From Temnothorax longispinosus (taxonomy: Eukaryota > Arthropoda > Insecta > Hymenoptera > Formicidae), in assembly GCF_030848805.1 (NCBI RefSeq), contig NC_092361.1, forward strand, positions 10,249,928 through 10,313,927: a DNA stretch of 64,000 nt, written 5' to 3'. Positions within the stretch are counted from its first letter, which is position 1, and each line of letters starts with the position of its first letter. The position numbers and the translations under genes were made by a program. The notes beneath the pieces were generated by a model, which saw nothing but the letters and a program-made list of their open reading frames with translations, was not told the origin of the DNA and ran no database searches. Positions 44,390 through 55,796 of the stretch are shown in pieces.

Positions 44390-47300
44390 TTAGATCAGCT
44401 CATCTGTTCATACTCAACGCATATGGCTTCTCATTGATTCAGGTTCAGAACTTACCTTTGTTTCAGAATCTCTCGTTCGCCAGCTCAACATCACTCGTCA
44501 TCATTCCGTCATTCTCATCACTGGAATTGGTGGCGGAAAGGCGACGCAAACTCGAGGAGTTGCATTGCTTAATCTCCGCTCACTTCACTCAAGATCAGAC
44601 GTCATTATTCAAGCTCACGTTCTGCAGGCGTTAGCGAACATCCTGCCATCCTTCAACGCTGCACCACAGAATTGGCCGCATCTCACCCAGTTAACCTTGG
44701 CCAATCCAGATTTCCTTACACTACGGCTAGTGGATATTATCATTGGAGCTGACTCATATGGACAGATCATTAAGCCCAACATCATCAAACAAGATCCATT
44801 GATGCCAATTGTTCAGCTCTCAATTTTTGGATGGCTCGCTCTCGGGCCGGTCGACACATCATCACCGGCATCTGCTGCAGTGCATCATGCATCAATTCAG
44901 GAGAGAGAAGATGCTCTCGACGAGTTTGGACACAAGAAGAAGTGCCTGCGAGTATCAATCATGACCTCACTCCTGACGAGCAAAGATGTGAAGAATACTT
45001 CAAGACCACTGTTTCGCAGGACTCAACCGGTCGATACACGGTTCGAATTCCATTAAAATCATCACCTGATACTCTTGGCAATTCTTATCTCACTGCGCAT
45101 CGATGCTTGCAAAGTTTACTAAGAAGACTCTCCCGAGATGACAACTATCGACGTTTGTATCATCAGTTTATGACAGAATATCGAGAGCTCAATCACATGA
45201 AGAAGGCTTCACCCGTTTCCAATCAGCATATACAAGATTACTTGCCACATCATGGAGTGCTCAAACCAGACAGTGCAACCACAACATTACGTGTGGTATT
45301 TAATGGCTTGAGTGCATCTACCAGGAGCCAAGCTGCATCACAGCATTTAGACGTCACCGATGTTTTACTCTGGATTCGACAATTTCGACACGTAGTTGCC
45401 ACTGACATCACCAAAATGTATAGGCAGATTAACGTGCATGAAGATGACTGGAATTTACAACGGGTTCTCTGGATAGACGACCAGCTCAATAAAGTGCCAC
45501 ATTATCTCACAACGGTCACCTATGGGATCAACGCTGCCCCGTTCTTATCAGTACAAACACTGTTGTAACTGGAGGAGGATGAAGGTCACAGTTTTTCCCT
45601 CGCAGTACCGCCAATCATTCAAGGTCGAGATGTTGACGACATTTTGGAGGCGCCGCCACCGTTCAGCAGGTAATAAAAACTTCAATACTGCTCAACGGAC
45701 TTGTGCATGGCGGGCGGCTTCCCATAAGCAAGGTGGCACGCAACTCATCAAGATGTGCTCACTGCGGTTCAAGCAGCAAAAGAGCAGGGCTCACAAATTG
45801 CATTTGACAATTGCGCAAACAAAATACTCGGATTAAGATGGCTTCCTCAAGAAGACACATTCACATTCTCAACAAGGATCTCGTCGCACACCGATCATCT
45901 CACCAAACGCCTCGTTTTGTCTGAAGTGGCTCAGATATTTGATCCACTGGGCTTTGCATCACCAGGGGTGATCAAGGCAAAGATGCTCTTGCAGGAGCTT
46001 TGGCTACCTAAAGCTCCGATGGGATGAACCACTGCCATCCCAGCTCTCATCACGGTGGCTCATTATCAGAAAAGAACTCACAAGCTTGATCAAGCTCTCA
46101 ATACCTCGGTGGTACAATCCATGGAGTTCTTCGACAGTGGAATTTTACGGCTTTTCTGATGCTTCTCAACTGGCAATGGCTGCAGTCATATTTATCACCG
46201 TCCACGGCTCTAATGGCGCCACGGTTTCATTGGTGTGCTCCAAAACTAAGGTAGCACCACTCAAACGACTCACCATCCCGAGACTTGAACTCACTGCAGC
46301 ACTGCTGCTCTTAAGACTCATGCAATACGTTCAAGCCACCTTGAAGTTGAACGTTACAGCAACTCACCTGTGGACGGACTCTGTTGTGACACTCACGTGG
46401 ATCAAATCTCATGCATCGCGCTGGAAAGACTTTAAGAAACCGAGTTGCTCAGATCCAGGATCTCACTGCAGACGCTCACTGGAGATACGTACTTGGCACA
46501 TCCAACCCAGCCGACTGCGCATCACGAGGTCTAACTACTGCTCAACTTCAAAGCCACTCATTATGGTGGACGGGACCACCGTGGATCCTCACACCTGAAG
46601 CATGGCCATCTCAACCCGCGCTTCCGGACGAGTTGAGCGGTCATGAGGCTCGTCCTGGCATTGCTCTATATGCAGCTGCATCTCAGCCGGACTATCATTG
46701 AAATCTCATATACAAGTACTCAACCCCAATAAATTATTGAAAATAACAGCTCTCTGTTTCAGGTTTATCGCTCTCTTGAGAGGGTTCCGGGACGGGTCGC
46801 TAGACTCGCACTCTGCTTTGGAGAAGGCCAGACTTTTTTGGATCAAGGCTACTCAAGCGGCATACTTCACGCACGAGATCAAGATGCTCACGGCCAACTC
46901 GAGACCACCAACAGCTCCTTCAGTCGATTGACTGCGTACATAGACGCTCAAGGAATCATCCGAGTTGGCGGCCGCCTCAATCAATCATCATTGGACCAAG
47001 ACAATAAACATCAGGCGATTTTACCTCGCCACTCACGGTTCTCAACCTTAATCATCGCTCACGCCCATCTGCGCACCCTGCATGGAGGAACTCAGCTGAC
47101 ATTGGCTCATGTCAGACAACAATACTGGATCATCGGCGGACGGGCTCCGGTGAAGTCTCATATCTTACGGTGTGTCGTGTGTGCTCGGCAGAGGGGGATC
47201 CGTGTTCATCAACTGATGGGCCAACTACCTTTCTCTCGGGTTACGCCGTCACGTCCGTTTGCTCATACAGGAGTCGACTATGCCGGACCGCTCACCATCA

Positions 47301-48145
47301 AGACATGGAAGGGACGAGGTGCGAAAACATACAAGGGATAGATCTGTGTTCGTCTGCTTCTCCACCTCCGCAATTCACCTCGAAGTTGTCAGTGACTACT
47401 CATCAGAAGGATTCATAGCAGCCTTCCGAAAATTCTCAGCTAGAAGGAGAATTGCTCAGACCATGTATTCGGACTGCGGGACAACATTCATTGGAGCAGA
47501 CGCCGCGCTCAAGAAAATGTTCATCCAGGGCTCTCAAGAACATCACGGATTGCTAAAGTTTTGCAACTTAATGGCACAAGATGGGAGTTCAATCCACCAG
47601 GCGCTCCACACATGGGGGGCAAGTGGGAGGCGGTAGTAAAGTCTGAAGTTTCATCTGAGACGGACTATCGGGGTGACTCTACTTATGACGGAAGAACTCA
47701 CAACGTTGCTTACACAAATCGAGGCCATTCTCAACTCGCGGCCCTTAAAACCGTTGAGTGACGACCCTGAAGACGTCTCAGCGCTCACAGGTTTTCTCAT
47801 TGGAGGTCCAATCACTACCATACCCGAGCCATCTCTGATTGACCTAGCAACCTCACGACTATCTCGGTGGCAGCTCATCCAGCAGCATGTTCAACATGTT
47901 TGGGCACAAAGGGTCGGCTCATTATCTGCAACGCCAGCAGGCGATATCCAAATAGCATCATCCGGTGGGTTCCATCGTGCTGCTTACCGACGAACGCTCT
48001 CCACCGTGCAAGTGGCCACTCGCCAGAGTAACGGAACTGCACCCTGGCAAGGATGGACTCACTAAGGTGGTTACCCTTAAGACGGCTACCACGAAACTCA
48101 CTCGGCTAATTGCAAAGCTTGCCGTGCTACTTGTGCTCTCAGAAT
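44390..48145 (+). pseudogene. BEL pol remnant: protease, RT, RNase H, integrase
   Basis: The protease has LLIDSGSELTFVSESLV and the BEL-specific domain through DIIIGADSYG (44430-44930). RT (44960-45660) has LPHHGVLKPDSATTTLRVVF, ATDITKMYRQINVHEDD and GINAAPFLSVQTL; the catalytic box reads DVDDIL instead of YVDDI after an in-frame stop near 45568. RNase H (46090-46700) has YGFSDASQLAMAAVIF and HLWTDSVVTLTWI. Integrase (46850-47760) has HHCC (HLRTLHGGTQLTLAHVR, CVVCARQRG), core HTGVDYAGPL and SDCGTTFIG, and APHMGGKWE. The C-terminus (47680-48145) ends LHPGKDGLTKVVTLKTA. At least eight frame changes or stops; inactive. Confidence 0.9.
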
Positions 48146-48784
48146 AAAGGATCAAATCAAGAGTAAGGAATCATCAACAAGGTTGCTGATGGCGGGCGGA
48201 ATGTTCGAGATTCCGTTAACGTTGCGCCGTCCGATCAGATGGCAGCATCGATTGGGTATCGACGCCGGATCACCGCGGCAGCTTGCGCACGCACGGGCGC
48301 GCTCATCGCCAACGTCTTCCTCGCGATGTTCAGATTTGTACAAATGGCCGCGCTGTGACCAGACGTACGACGTGTGCTCTATGTTCTTGCTCGAGATTCA
48401 TTCCGAGTTGAAGTGCCCATCGCAGTGATTGAAGCTGCCAAAAGACTTTTTCTAACATGTAAAGCGACCGCTCATCCAGCTCTACTCTGGTACATCAACA
48501 CGACGACTCAGGCTCACATGTGCGCGAGTGCCGACCGCCACGTGTCTCACCGGCTCACGGGCTAATCATCACGAGGAGGGCAATTAATATAATTGTCTCG
48601 CCCACTCACGGACATTAAATACTTCTCATTTATACACCGCTCATCGTTTCTCAAGTCAGATTGTATATTTTTTCGACGCATTAAAGACGGCTCAGACTGT
48701 GGTCTGAGTTACACATAAATAAAGTGAATAATTCGTTAACACCTTCCACGCGCGTCCTTTTCATCCCGCTTCCATTGCTGGGAA

Positions 48785-49759
48785 GGGTAGACTTCCGAAA
48801 ACGGCCCCCCTCCGATTTCGATGAAACTTTGTGAAAAGCTTCGTTTTGGGTTAAAATGAAAGCCCTTAAAAGGAATTTTGGCGACTCCTATGATAAAGCC
48901 ATTTTTTTAGATAAAATGATAAAAAATATAGGAAAATCTTCGTAATTCTACAGGATGTTATAAATTGAATATATACTGTTTGTATTTAATGATTTAATGT
49001 TTTTATTATATACTTACAGCAGAATACATAAATAATATGCTTTGTAATATATTACACTTTCCACGCGAACCGAGGTTCACGCACACCCCCCCGTGCTTTC
49101 GGGGGAGGTGCGGTAGTCCCGAAATAGTCACGCATACACTTTCCACGCGAACCGAGGTTCACGCACACCCCCCCGTGCTTTCGGGGGAGGTGCGGTAGTA
49201 CCGAAATAGTTCACGCATACACTTTCCACGCGAACCGAGGTTCACGCACACCCCCCCCCCCGTGCTTTCGGGGGAGGTGCGGTAGTCCCGAAATAGTTCA
49301 CGCATACACTTTCCACGCGAACCGAGATTCACGCACACCCCCCCCCGTGCTTTCGGGGGAGGTGCGGTAGTCCCGAAATAGTTCACGCATACACTTTCCA
49401 CGCGAACCGAGGTTCACGCACACCCCCCCCCCGTGCTTTCGGGGGGGGGGCGGTAGTCCCGAAATAGTTCACGCATACACTTTCCACGCGAACCGAGGTT
49501 CACGCCCCCCCCCCCCCCCCCGTGCTTTCGGGGGAGGATAAAAACATAAAGTCATTAAATACAAACAGTATATATTCAATTTATAACATCCTGTAGAATT
49601 ACGAAGATTTTCCTATATTTTTTATCATTTTATCTAAAAAAATGGCTTTATCATAGGAGTCGCCAAAATTCCTTTTAAGGGCTTTCATTTTGACCCAAAA
49701 CGAAGCTTTTCACAAAGTTTCATCGAAATCGGAGGGGGGCCGTTTTCGGAAGTTTATCC
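48785..49759. mobile_element. TIR element with 8-bp duplication carrying a tandem array
   Basis: GCTGGGAA at 48777-48784 recurs at 49760-49767. Ends start GGGTAGACTTCCGAAAACGG and GGATAAACTTCCGAAAACGG and match for about 220 bp, into tttgtatttaatga. Between the arms lies only the tandem array 49059-49533. An 8-bp duplication with GG-starting ends is compatible with Merlin-like or Mutator-like elements; the family is undecided and there is no transposase. Confidence 0.88.
49059..49533. repeat. Tandem array, about 5.5 units of 82-87 bp
   Basis: Unit starts lie at 49059, 49141, 49224, 49311, 49396 and 49482. Each has ttccacgcgaaccgaggttc, acgcacacccccc, a tgctttcgggggaggtgcgg segment and cccgaaatagttcacgca. 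Length varies mainly by the C-run. The unit's complement resembles parts of the inverted arms at 61790-61850 and 63305-63375 (ggctaccgcccc ... ggaccttgattcgcatgaaaag-like). Confidence 0.92.
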
Positions 49760-49793
49760 GCTGGGAAAAATCAGCGATTTCGCGAACACTACT

Positions 49794-50260
49794 TATTTTA
49801 TGTATATTTCATTTAAAAAAAGTTTCAATCGATTTAAAAAATACGAAGTCAAATCTTGTCCGATTTGACGTAAAATCGCTCATATATACTTTTCTATGCC
49901 AACTATTCTCTGCTTTAACAAAAAGACTGTTCAATATATTAACGATTAACTGGTTTAAATGGCTTTCTTTTGTTCGTACATGTACCATTTTCACATACAT
50001 ATTGGTCGTTTGTGCTTTTCAATATTCAAAATAACTACTATATTTTTCAACCTTTTTTGTTAATAATTTTTTAATAAAGAACAAGCAACGGCTAAAACCT
50101 TTTGAAGGTTACTCAGGAGGGTGACCACTATAATTAATATATGTCAAGGTCAAGGTCATAGGAGCTGGGTCTCCTTTTGTCAATATTTACCACATTTACT
50201 TTACCAGAAACTGAAGCAATATTTTTCGCAATAAATTAAGTTATTTAAATAGGATGCTTA
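49794..50260. other. AT-rich DNA with a partial copy of the 57/63-kb arm family
   Basis: About 50080-50215 contains ggttactcaggagggtgacc and atatgtcaaggtcaaggtca, which match the inverted arms near 57.28 and 63.55 kb. A stray copy of the tRNA-repeat tail (aatatttttcgcaataaatt) lies at 50220. No gene. Confidence 0.5.
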
Positions 50261-50262
50261 TA

Positions 50263-50731
50263 CAGGGTGTTTTTAAAACTATGTCAGAGATTTTAAGGGC
50301 GTATTCTAGGGGTCAAAATAAAAAAAAAGTTCTTCTAAACATGGGTTCCAAAAATGCTTTCCTTCCGAGTTATAGGGCCAGTTTCACCAACGTCGATTAA
50401 CTGTAACCTTTGATTAAACTCACTCTTCATTTCTTTCTAACAGCCTCCCTTAGAAAGAGACAAAGAGTGAGTTTAATCGAAGGTTACAGTTAATCGGAAA
50501 TGGTGAAACCGGTCCTTAGAAAAGTGAGTTTAATCGAAGGTTACACTTAATTGGAGATAGTGAAACCAACCCATAGCCCCCTAAAGTTGGGGGAAAAAGA
50601 TTGTTGAAATTTTACATAACGTAATAATTAATAGTGTTTTCTATAAACACATGTTTATAGAAACTTTTTTTTTTATTTTGATCCCCAGAATACGCCCTTA
50701 AAATCTCTAACATAGTTTTAGAAACACCCTG
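50263..50731. mobile_element. Mariner-type MITE (CAGGGTG ends, TA duplication)
   Basis: Inverted arms of about 70 bp (CAGGGTGTTTTTAAAACTAT, gattttaagggcgtattcta) with TA at 50261-50262 and 50732-50733. The middle is occupied by another MITE. Confidence 0.88.
50375..50572. mobile_element. Nested MITE (GGGCCAGTTTCACCA ends) plus a partial repeat of its right arm
   Basis: 50375-50515 is an inverted pair (GGGCCAGTTTCACCAACGTC ... mirrored ending ggtgaaaccggtcc) with gtaacctttgattaaactca in the arm. A second right arm, 50516-50572, follows directly (gtgagtttaatcgaaggtta ... gtgaaaccaaccc). Confidence 0.8.
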
Positions 50732-50903
50732 TATATCAGCATCAAAATTACTATACATTAATAACATTCAGTTATTAATCAGTTTCTGCAATGGCGAAGT
50801 AAATGTTTCTTTGGTTTGAATATACACCGTTGACTAAAATCGGTGTCCCATCTTATTATTTAGTCCCACCTTATACGCGTTATTGCAATAAATACTACCA
50901 CAT

Positions 50904-50975
50904 GCCTCAGTGGTCGAATTGGCACGACACCTTACACGGAATGGGAGAGGTTTCAGGTTCGAATCCTGGCTGAGA
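50904..50975 (+). repeat. tRNA-derived repeat, copy 3
   Basis: GCCTCAGTGGTCGAATTGGC at the 5' end, T-arm TCAGGTTCGAATCCTGG and 3' GCTGAGA. Five of seven acceptor pairs are possible (CTCAG/CTGAG). The anticodon arm cannot be drawn convincingly. The tail aatatttttcgcaataaatt is as in the other copies. A SINE head or tRNA pseudogene is likely. Confidence 0.65.
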
Positions 50976-51476
50976 TTTGAGATAATATTTTTCGCAATAA
51001 ATTAAATTATTAAATATTTAAATAGAGTGCTTATATGTAAGTATCAAAATTACATTACCTAATTTAGAAAGACCAAACCCATGATTTTTTTAATATGTAA
51101 TATCTCACATCTTATAGACACTTTAAACATTTATATCGTGTAAATGTCACATCACCGAATAAATTAATTTATTAAGATAACATCTTTTTATTTAGCTCGC
51201 ATTGTTTGCCCGTTTACCACAATGCTCTTTGCTTTGCATAAAACAAGCTTAACAATTTAGCAATTTTATACATTATAATTGCCATTATTTTTACATAACA
51301 TTTTATGTAGGTATAATATGCCAGGTAAGATATATTTTTAATATTGTTTTCTTCAGTTGTAGAATTTTTTGTAAATATTTTAAATGTGATCTCCGGAATT
51401 AGCAATCGCCGAAAGTTCTTTTTCACATTCACTATTATAGGTATCTCTAGTACTCTGTAAATATTTTATACTTTAC

Positions 51477-52221
51477 CTGCTGTTCTAATCCCTGTACCGC
51501 CAAGCTATATCTATCCCTTTCTTTCTCTACAACTTCCATCTGCTTTTTCATATCATCAATGGTTTGGATTAGTGTGTCCAATTCATGTTCAATCTTCTTC
51601 TTACTATGTCCGCACAGCAATAACTCGTGATTTAATCGCTTGATTCGCTCGAATGCAGTCTCCTTACTACGGGCGATGGTATTCTTCTCTCGTAACAGAA
51701 TTTCGACACGTTGCTTGTCCTCAAGCTGTTCCTTGCGACAAGTTTGAACATTTTGTTCGGCGTTCTTGACGTTGATCAAAGCTTGCTTTAATTCACGCTC
51801 CAACTTGGACCGCTCAGATTCTGCTTTCATCAATCTCTTATCTATCAGTTCCTTTTCATGCTTGTATTTGGCGCTGTCTTCTCTTGTTCTAAAACATTTG
51901 TCATTTATAATATTTAATTGCATTAGGGATTTTTATTATAAAACTTTATTATGAATTAGTATTCATATAATGTGTGAGTTGTTCCTACCTGTTAAGCTCG
52001 TACTTAATGTTTCTTATCTGCTTCTCTTTATCAGAGAGTTCTTTTTCTAGTTTTTCTATCTCAACAATTGCATTATCAAGATCTGTTTGCAAATTCATTT
52101 TCTTTACCACAAGCTTGCTCATCTCCTTTTGCATTTTCTCATCTGCTATTTTTTGATCTTTTATCAAACTCTCTAACCTCGTAATGTTATTCGCGCTGGC
52201 CTCAATAGATGCGTTTGCAGT
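51477..52221 (-). CDS. Two internal exons of a coiled-coil cilia protein, CFAP58-like (partial)
   Basis: Exons 52221-51989 and 51888-51477 (minus) have good borders (acceptor ...atgtag, donors aacaggtag and cagcaggtaaag) and join in frame (AG plus A gives R) to about 215 residues of uninterrupted heptad coiled coil: LESLIKDQKIADEKMQKEM, then EKERDRYSLAVQGLEQQ at the end. Spacing and motifs (KKKIEHEL ... EKERDRY ... QQ) fit the middle of CFAP58 (CCDC147), a sperm and cilium axoneme protein, but coiled coils mislead and I did not run a search. Neighbouring exons are not found here; they may lie beyond MITEs or outside the window. This is the only likely host protein-coding sequence. Confidence 0.6.
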
Positions 52222-52298
52222 CTACATTTATTCATCATTTCTTAGTATTTTTATTAAATATTAGATGTGTTAAATTAATAAAATAAATAATGGCTTAA

Positions 52299-52749
52299 GG
52301 GGATGCTGGAGTCGTTTGTTTTACCGACAAAATAATGATTTTCTTTCTACTTATATAGCGTCGTATTAATTTGATAGAATTAAAAATGCTTCTTCATAAT
52401 TGCAGTACAAACATCAATGATTCAAGGAAATTTTGATTTTACATAAAAAACGAGAAAAAATGACGGCATTACAAATTTCCTTACCTGCTTTTATCCTAAT
52501 ATGGCGTCTCGAGTTGCAGCGATCACTGTCAACTTATTAGAAGATGTGCTTTATATAAGAAATATGCTATTGATACGAACGTGAAGTGAAAATGAGTTTC
52601 CCTGGATTGTACAATAAGAAAAACATCGATGAACCCTCCAAATCAAGATTAGAAGTCTAATATAAAAGTACAGTATGTATTTACAATTATAGGTCGATAA
52701 CATAGAATATGGTAATTTTGTTGGTAATACAGACGACTCCAGCATCACC
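52299..52749. mobile_element. TTAA-type MITE A
   Basis: TTAA at 52295-52298, then GGGGATGCTGGAGTCG; mirrored right end CGACTCCAGCATCACC at 52749 followed by TAA. It lies in or next to the intron upstream of the CFAP58-like exons. Confidence 0.75.
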
Positions 52750-52752
52750 TAA

Positions 52753-53266
52753 GGGGATCCTATAGCAAAGGCCAAACTTCCTTGTTGATAATGTCAACAT
52801 TTCTAATCCTGTTTTCTTTATATTTGTCCTTGTCTAACTATAGATATCTGTCCTTGTCCAATTGCTGCGCCATCTTTCGCGACACGCAATACTACTTATC
52901 CTATTAACCTGAATGTGCTTTCGTACATATAAAAGTTAAATACATACAACTTTTTTTCTATGTTTTCAAAGTTTTAAATGCACGATATTATTCTTACATG
53001 TCTTTCCTAGAGCGCACGTATCTCATTTTGTATAATATGTATATAAACTGCAGTATTTTTGTATTAAGCAAATATTGTCGTCAGTGACAGTTTTATGTGC
53101 TCAAATTTTTTAATTTTTTTTTGTTTTTGATGTAAAATCGACCGAAGCGCTCTACATTTTTGTGCGTGCTTTAATTCTATACAAGAATTTTGCAATTCTG
53201 TAAAGCCAATTAAAAGTTTAATGCATTTAACAAAATGTCGGTAACGACTGCCACTATAGGATCCCC
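52753..53266. mobile_element. TTAA-type MITE B, abutting MITE A
   Basis: Ends GGGGATCCTATAG (52753) and CTATAGGATCCCC (53266) followed by TTAA. The first six bases are the same as in MITE A and similar to the element at 28278 (GGGGTCAT). The interior is AT-rich without frames. Confidence 0.78.
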
Positions 53267-53270
53267 TTAA

Positions 53271-53762
53271 GTTATAAATAATTTTCATTACAATTAAAAA
53301 ATACCCATATTTTCTCAAAAAATTTATAAGAATTGAGACTTATGAAAAATTCTGAAAAAATACATAAAATTTCTCAGATACTTTCAGAAATAATTAAATA
53401 AAAATTTTTGGAATATTTCAGTATCCGTATGAAAATTTCTGATAAATTACATAGATTTCCTCATATTTATTCAGATTTTTACGAAGATATATTGACGGGG
53501 AAAATATTTTATTATTATTATCTATTTTGTTTGAGTTTTTCTGAAAAACGTTCCAATTCGTATTAAAAAATCTAAAAAATTTTGAGCATTCCAAAAAAGC
53601 CTAAAACCTTTTATAGAAATTCTGATTAATAATATAAAAAATTCTGAGACATTTTTCCACCAGAGTATTCTTTTAAACTTATGACTTTTGTTCAGTCGCT
53701 GCAGCCATCTTTGATTGATGATGTCAAAAGTGAGAAAATATATTATAAAAATTCTTGCAATG
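53271..53762. other. AT-rich DNA with short degenerate repeats
   Basis: Phrases such as aaaattctgaaaaa and tttcagaaat recur irregularly between 53330 and 53650. No gene seen. Confidence 0.4.
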
Positions 53763-54958
53763 TAGGGGAGACCGGGGCTAAACCGCCAGTTTTTTTTCGG
53801 TGCCGATTTTTAACAACAAAATAAATAATTTTAGTTAAATGTGGTATACCACTGTAAAGAGTGAACCTTTAGCTACAAAATTTATATAGAAATTTTTATC
53901 TATGTTGCTTTGTTTAACCGGTATAGAGCAAAAAACGACAACGGTGGAAAAATTGAAATCTCAAAAATGCCGGGGTTAAACCGCCCCCCCCCCCCCCCTC
54001 CGGGATAAATCAATTTCAGGTTTGATCGCTTATGAAATATTAGAAATCTACACTGGATTTGTGTTCAGCATGCATTACTCTTTATAATCAGCATGCATTT
54101 ATAATCACGTACCTCGAGATTTGGAGAGCAAATATTATTGCAGATATTACAAAATTTCCACGCGCAGAAAATTTCACTTTTCACCACGAAAACACGTTTG
54201 CCTTCGTAAAAATCATAACACGGCAGGTAACCTGCCGAAACTCCGTTGGTTACATGGGTACCATAAGCAGCGTTTACAATGTTAATAGCGAGTTCGCACA
54301 ATATACAGGTTCCGACATATTTGATTTGGCAATTCAACCCCGTTGGCGGTTTAGCCCCGGTCTCCCCACCTAAACAAATTTAGCCCCCCCAAGTGGATTA
54401 TTGATATATTTTTTTTTACCAATCGTTTGGTGGTTGATTGGTAGTATTTGGTACCGTATTCAAAACGTTCGGTAGTTTCTCGTTTTTCTAGGAAATCAAA
54501 AACAAATTTTTGATCTTCTTTTAGCCCCCCCACTTTGACTGTGGTAGTTTTTTTTTTTTAATCGATTGGCGATTGATTGGCAATGTTTGGTACCGCATTA
54601 AAAACTTTTGGTGGTTGCGCGTTTCTTTAGAAAATCGAAAAAACAAATTTTTGATCTTCTCTTAGCCCCCCCCACTTTGACTGTGGTAGTTTTTTTTTTT
54701 TTAATCGATTGGCGATTGATTGGCAATGTTTGGTACCGCATTGAAACCTTTTGGTAGTTTCGCGTTTTAAAAAGAAAGAATTAATTGTCAACAAATTTTT
54801 AACCTTCTTTAGCGCCTACACTTTGACTGTTGGGAATTTTAAATTCTTTTTTTACCAATCGTTTAGTGGTTGATTGGTAATGTTAAGAGCTGTAAGTTAT
54901 TGAAAATTTTATTTTAACATTCCAGTTATGTATAGTGACGATTGCACACATTCACTAA

Positions 54959-55160
54959 TGCTGCGTTCCCACTACACGCGTCGCGCGTCGCGTCACGACG
55001 CCGCGTCATGAGTTATCCAATCAAAACGTTTCATTTTATGACGTCATTTCCGACGCAAGATCTTGTCGGAAATGACGTCATAAAATGAAACGTTTTGATT
55101 GGATAACTCATGACGCGGCGTCGTGACGCAACGCGCGACGCGTGTAGTGGGAACGCAGCA
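54959..55160. mobile_element. Near-perfect 202-bp palindromic MITE with TAA duplication
   Basis: TGCTGCGTTCCCACTACACG to its mirror at 55160, TAA at 54956-54958 and 55161-55163. The arms are almost identical (about 100 bp each). The mirrored position in the right arm of the fold-back element lacks it, so that arm serves as the empty site. Confidence 0.92.
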
Positions 55161-55486
55161 TAATAGCGTCTTCCCGAACGCACCTATTGTGGGCATTCAG
55201 GAGCGCATACGTATGTACACGCACTAGGCTCTGGGGTCACATGCGCATGCTCTAGGGCTTAAGCAGGGCGCACACACTTCTGCACAACGCATAATGTGTA
55301 AGCATAAGAAAATTGATTGGTCTATTTCCTTATGCACATGCATATGGACCAATCAATTCTCTTATGCTTATGTTTATGCGCTATGCATGTTCGTCTGGAT
55401 TGACCTTAAAGGTGGAAGCACATAAAATTGCAGGAGCCATGAGCAAAATGCAGAAACCATATGCGCATGCGCGATGGTATCTGTTA

Positions 55487-55631
55487 GGCCGGTATTCATA
55501 ATCAGATCTTATTTCAAGACCGTCTTAAGTAATATCTTAAGATGCTAATACGGCTCTGTGATTGGTTAATGACATTTTAAGATTGTACTTAAAATGGTCT
55601 TAAATATAAGAACCGACTATGAATACCGGCC
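55487..55631. mobile_element. 145-bp MITE (GGCCGGTATTCATA ends)
   Basis: Inverted ends GGCCGGTATTCATAATC and mirrored gactatgaataccggcc; inner pairs agaccgtcttaag and cttaaaatggtct. Flanks tta and ata approximate a Harbinger-type duplication. Confidence 0.82.
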
Positions 55632-55719
55632 ATAGAGCTCTTCAGATACCATAGCGCATGCGCATATGGCTTCTGCATTCGTGCTCATGGCTCCTGCAAT
55701 TTTATGTGCTTCTACCTTA

Positions 55720-55796
55720 AGACCGCTGGACCAATGAGCATCTTATGTAAATCAATATGGCGACTTTATGCTGGATGCTCATTGGTCCAGCGGTCT
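55720..55796. repeat. Central hairpin of the fold-back element
   Basis: AGACCGCTGGACCAATGAGC pairs with its mirror across a 33-bp loop; it marks the symmetry axis region of the whole fold-back structure. Confidence 0.8.

Larger units (their letters stand above)
42729..49788 (+). mobile_element. BEL/Pao retrotransposon, complete ends, frameshifted
   Basis: LTRs at 42729-43330 and 48202-49788 (the latter interrupted) start TGTTCGAGATTCCGTTAAC and end GATTTCGCGAACA. CTACT flanks the element on both sides (42724-42728 and 49789-49793), a perfect 5-bp duplication. All coding modules of BEL elements are present in order (gag, protease, RT, RNase H, integrase), but in many short frames. Confidence 0.94.
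48202..49788 (+). repeat. BEL 3' LTR, split by a TIR element
   Basis: LTR sequence runs 48202-48784 and resumes at 49760 with the duplicated GCTGGGAA, ending at 49788. Divergence from the 5' LTR is small (a few substitutions per 100 bp visible), so insertion of BEL is fairly recent while coding decay is advanced. Confidence 0.92.

Noticed and set aside
49159..49401. 80-residue repetitive open frame on minus
   Set aside because: It is simply the tandem array read through; length differences from C-runs break it in other units.
49059..49533. Repeat-spacer look of the array (CRISPR-like)
   Set aside because: Units are head-to-tail with no unique spacers, differ mainly in C-run length, and lie within a eukaryotic TIR element.
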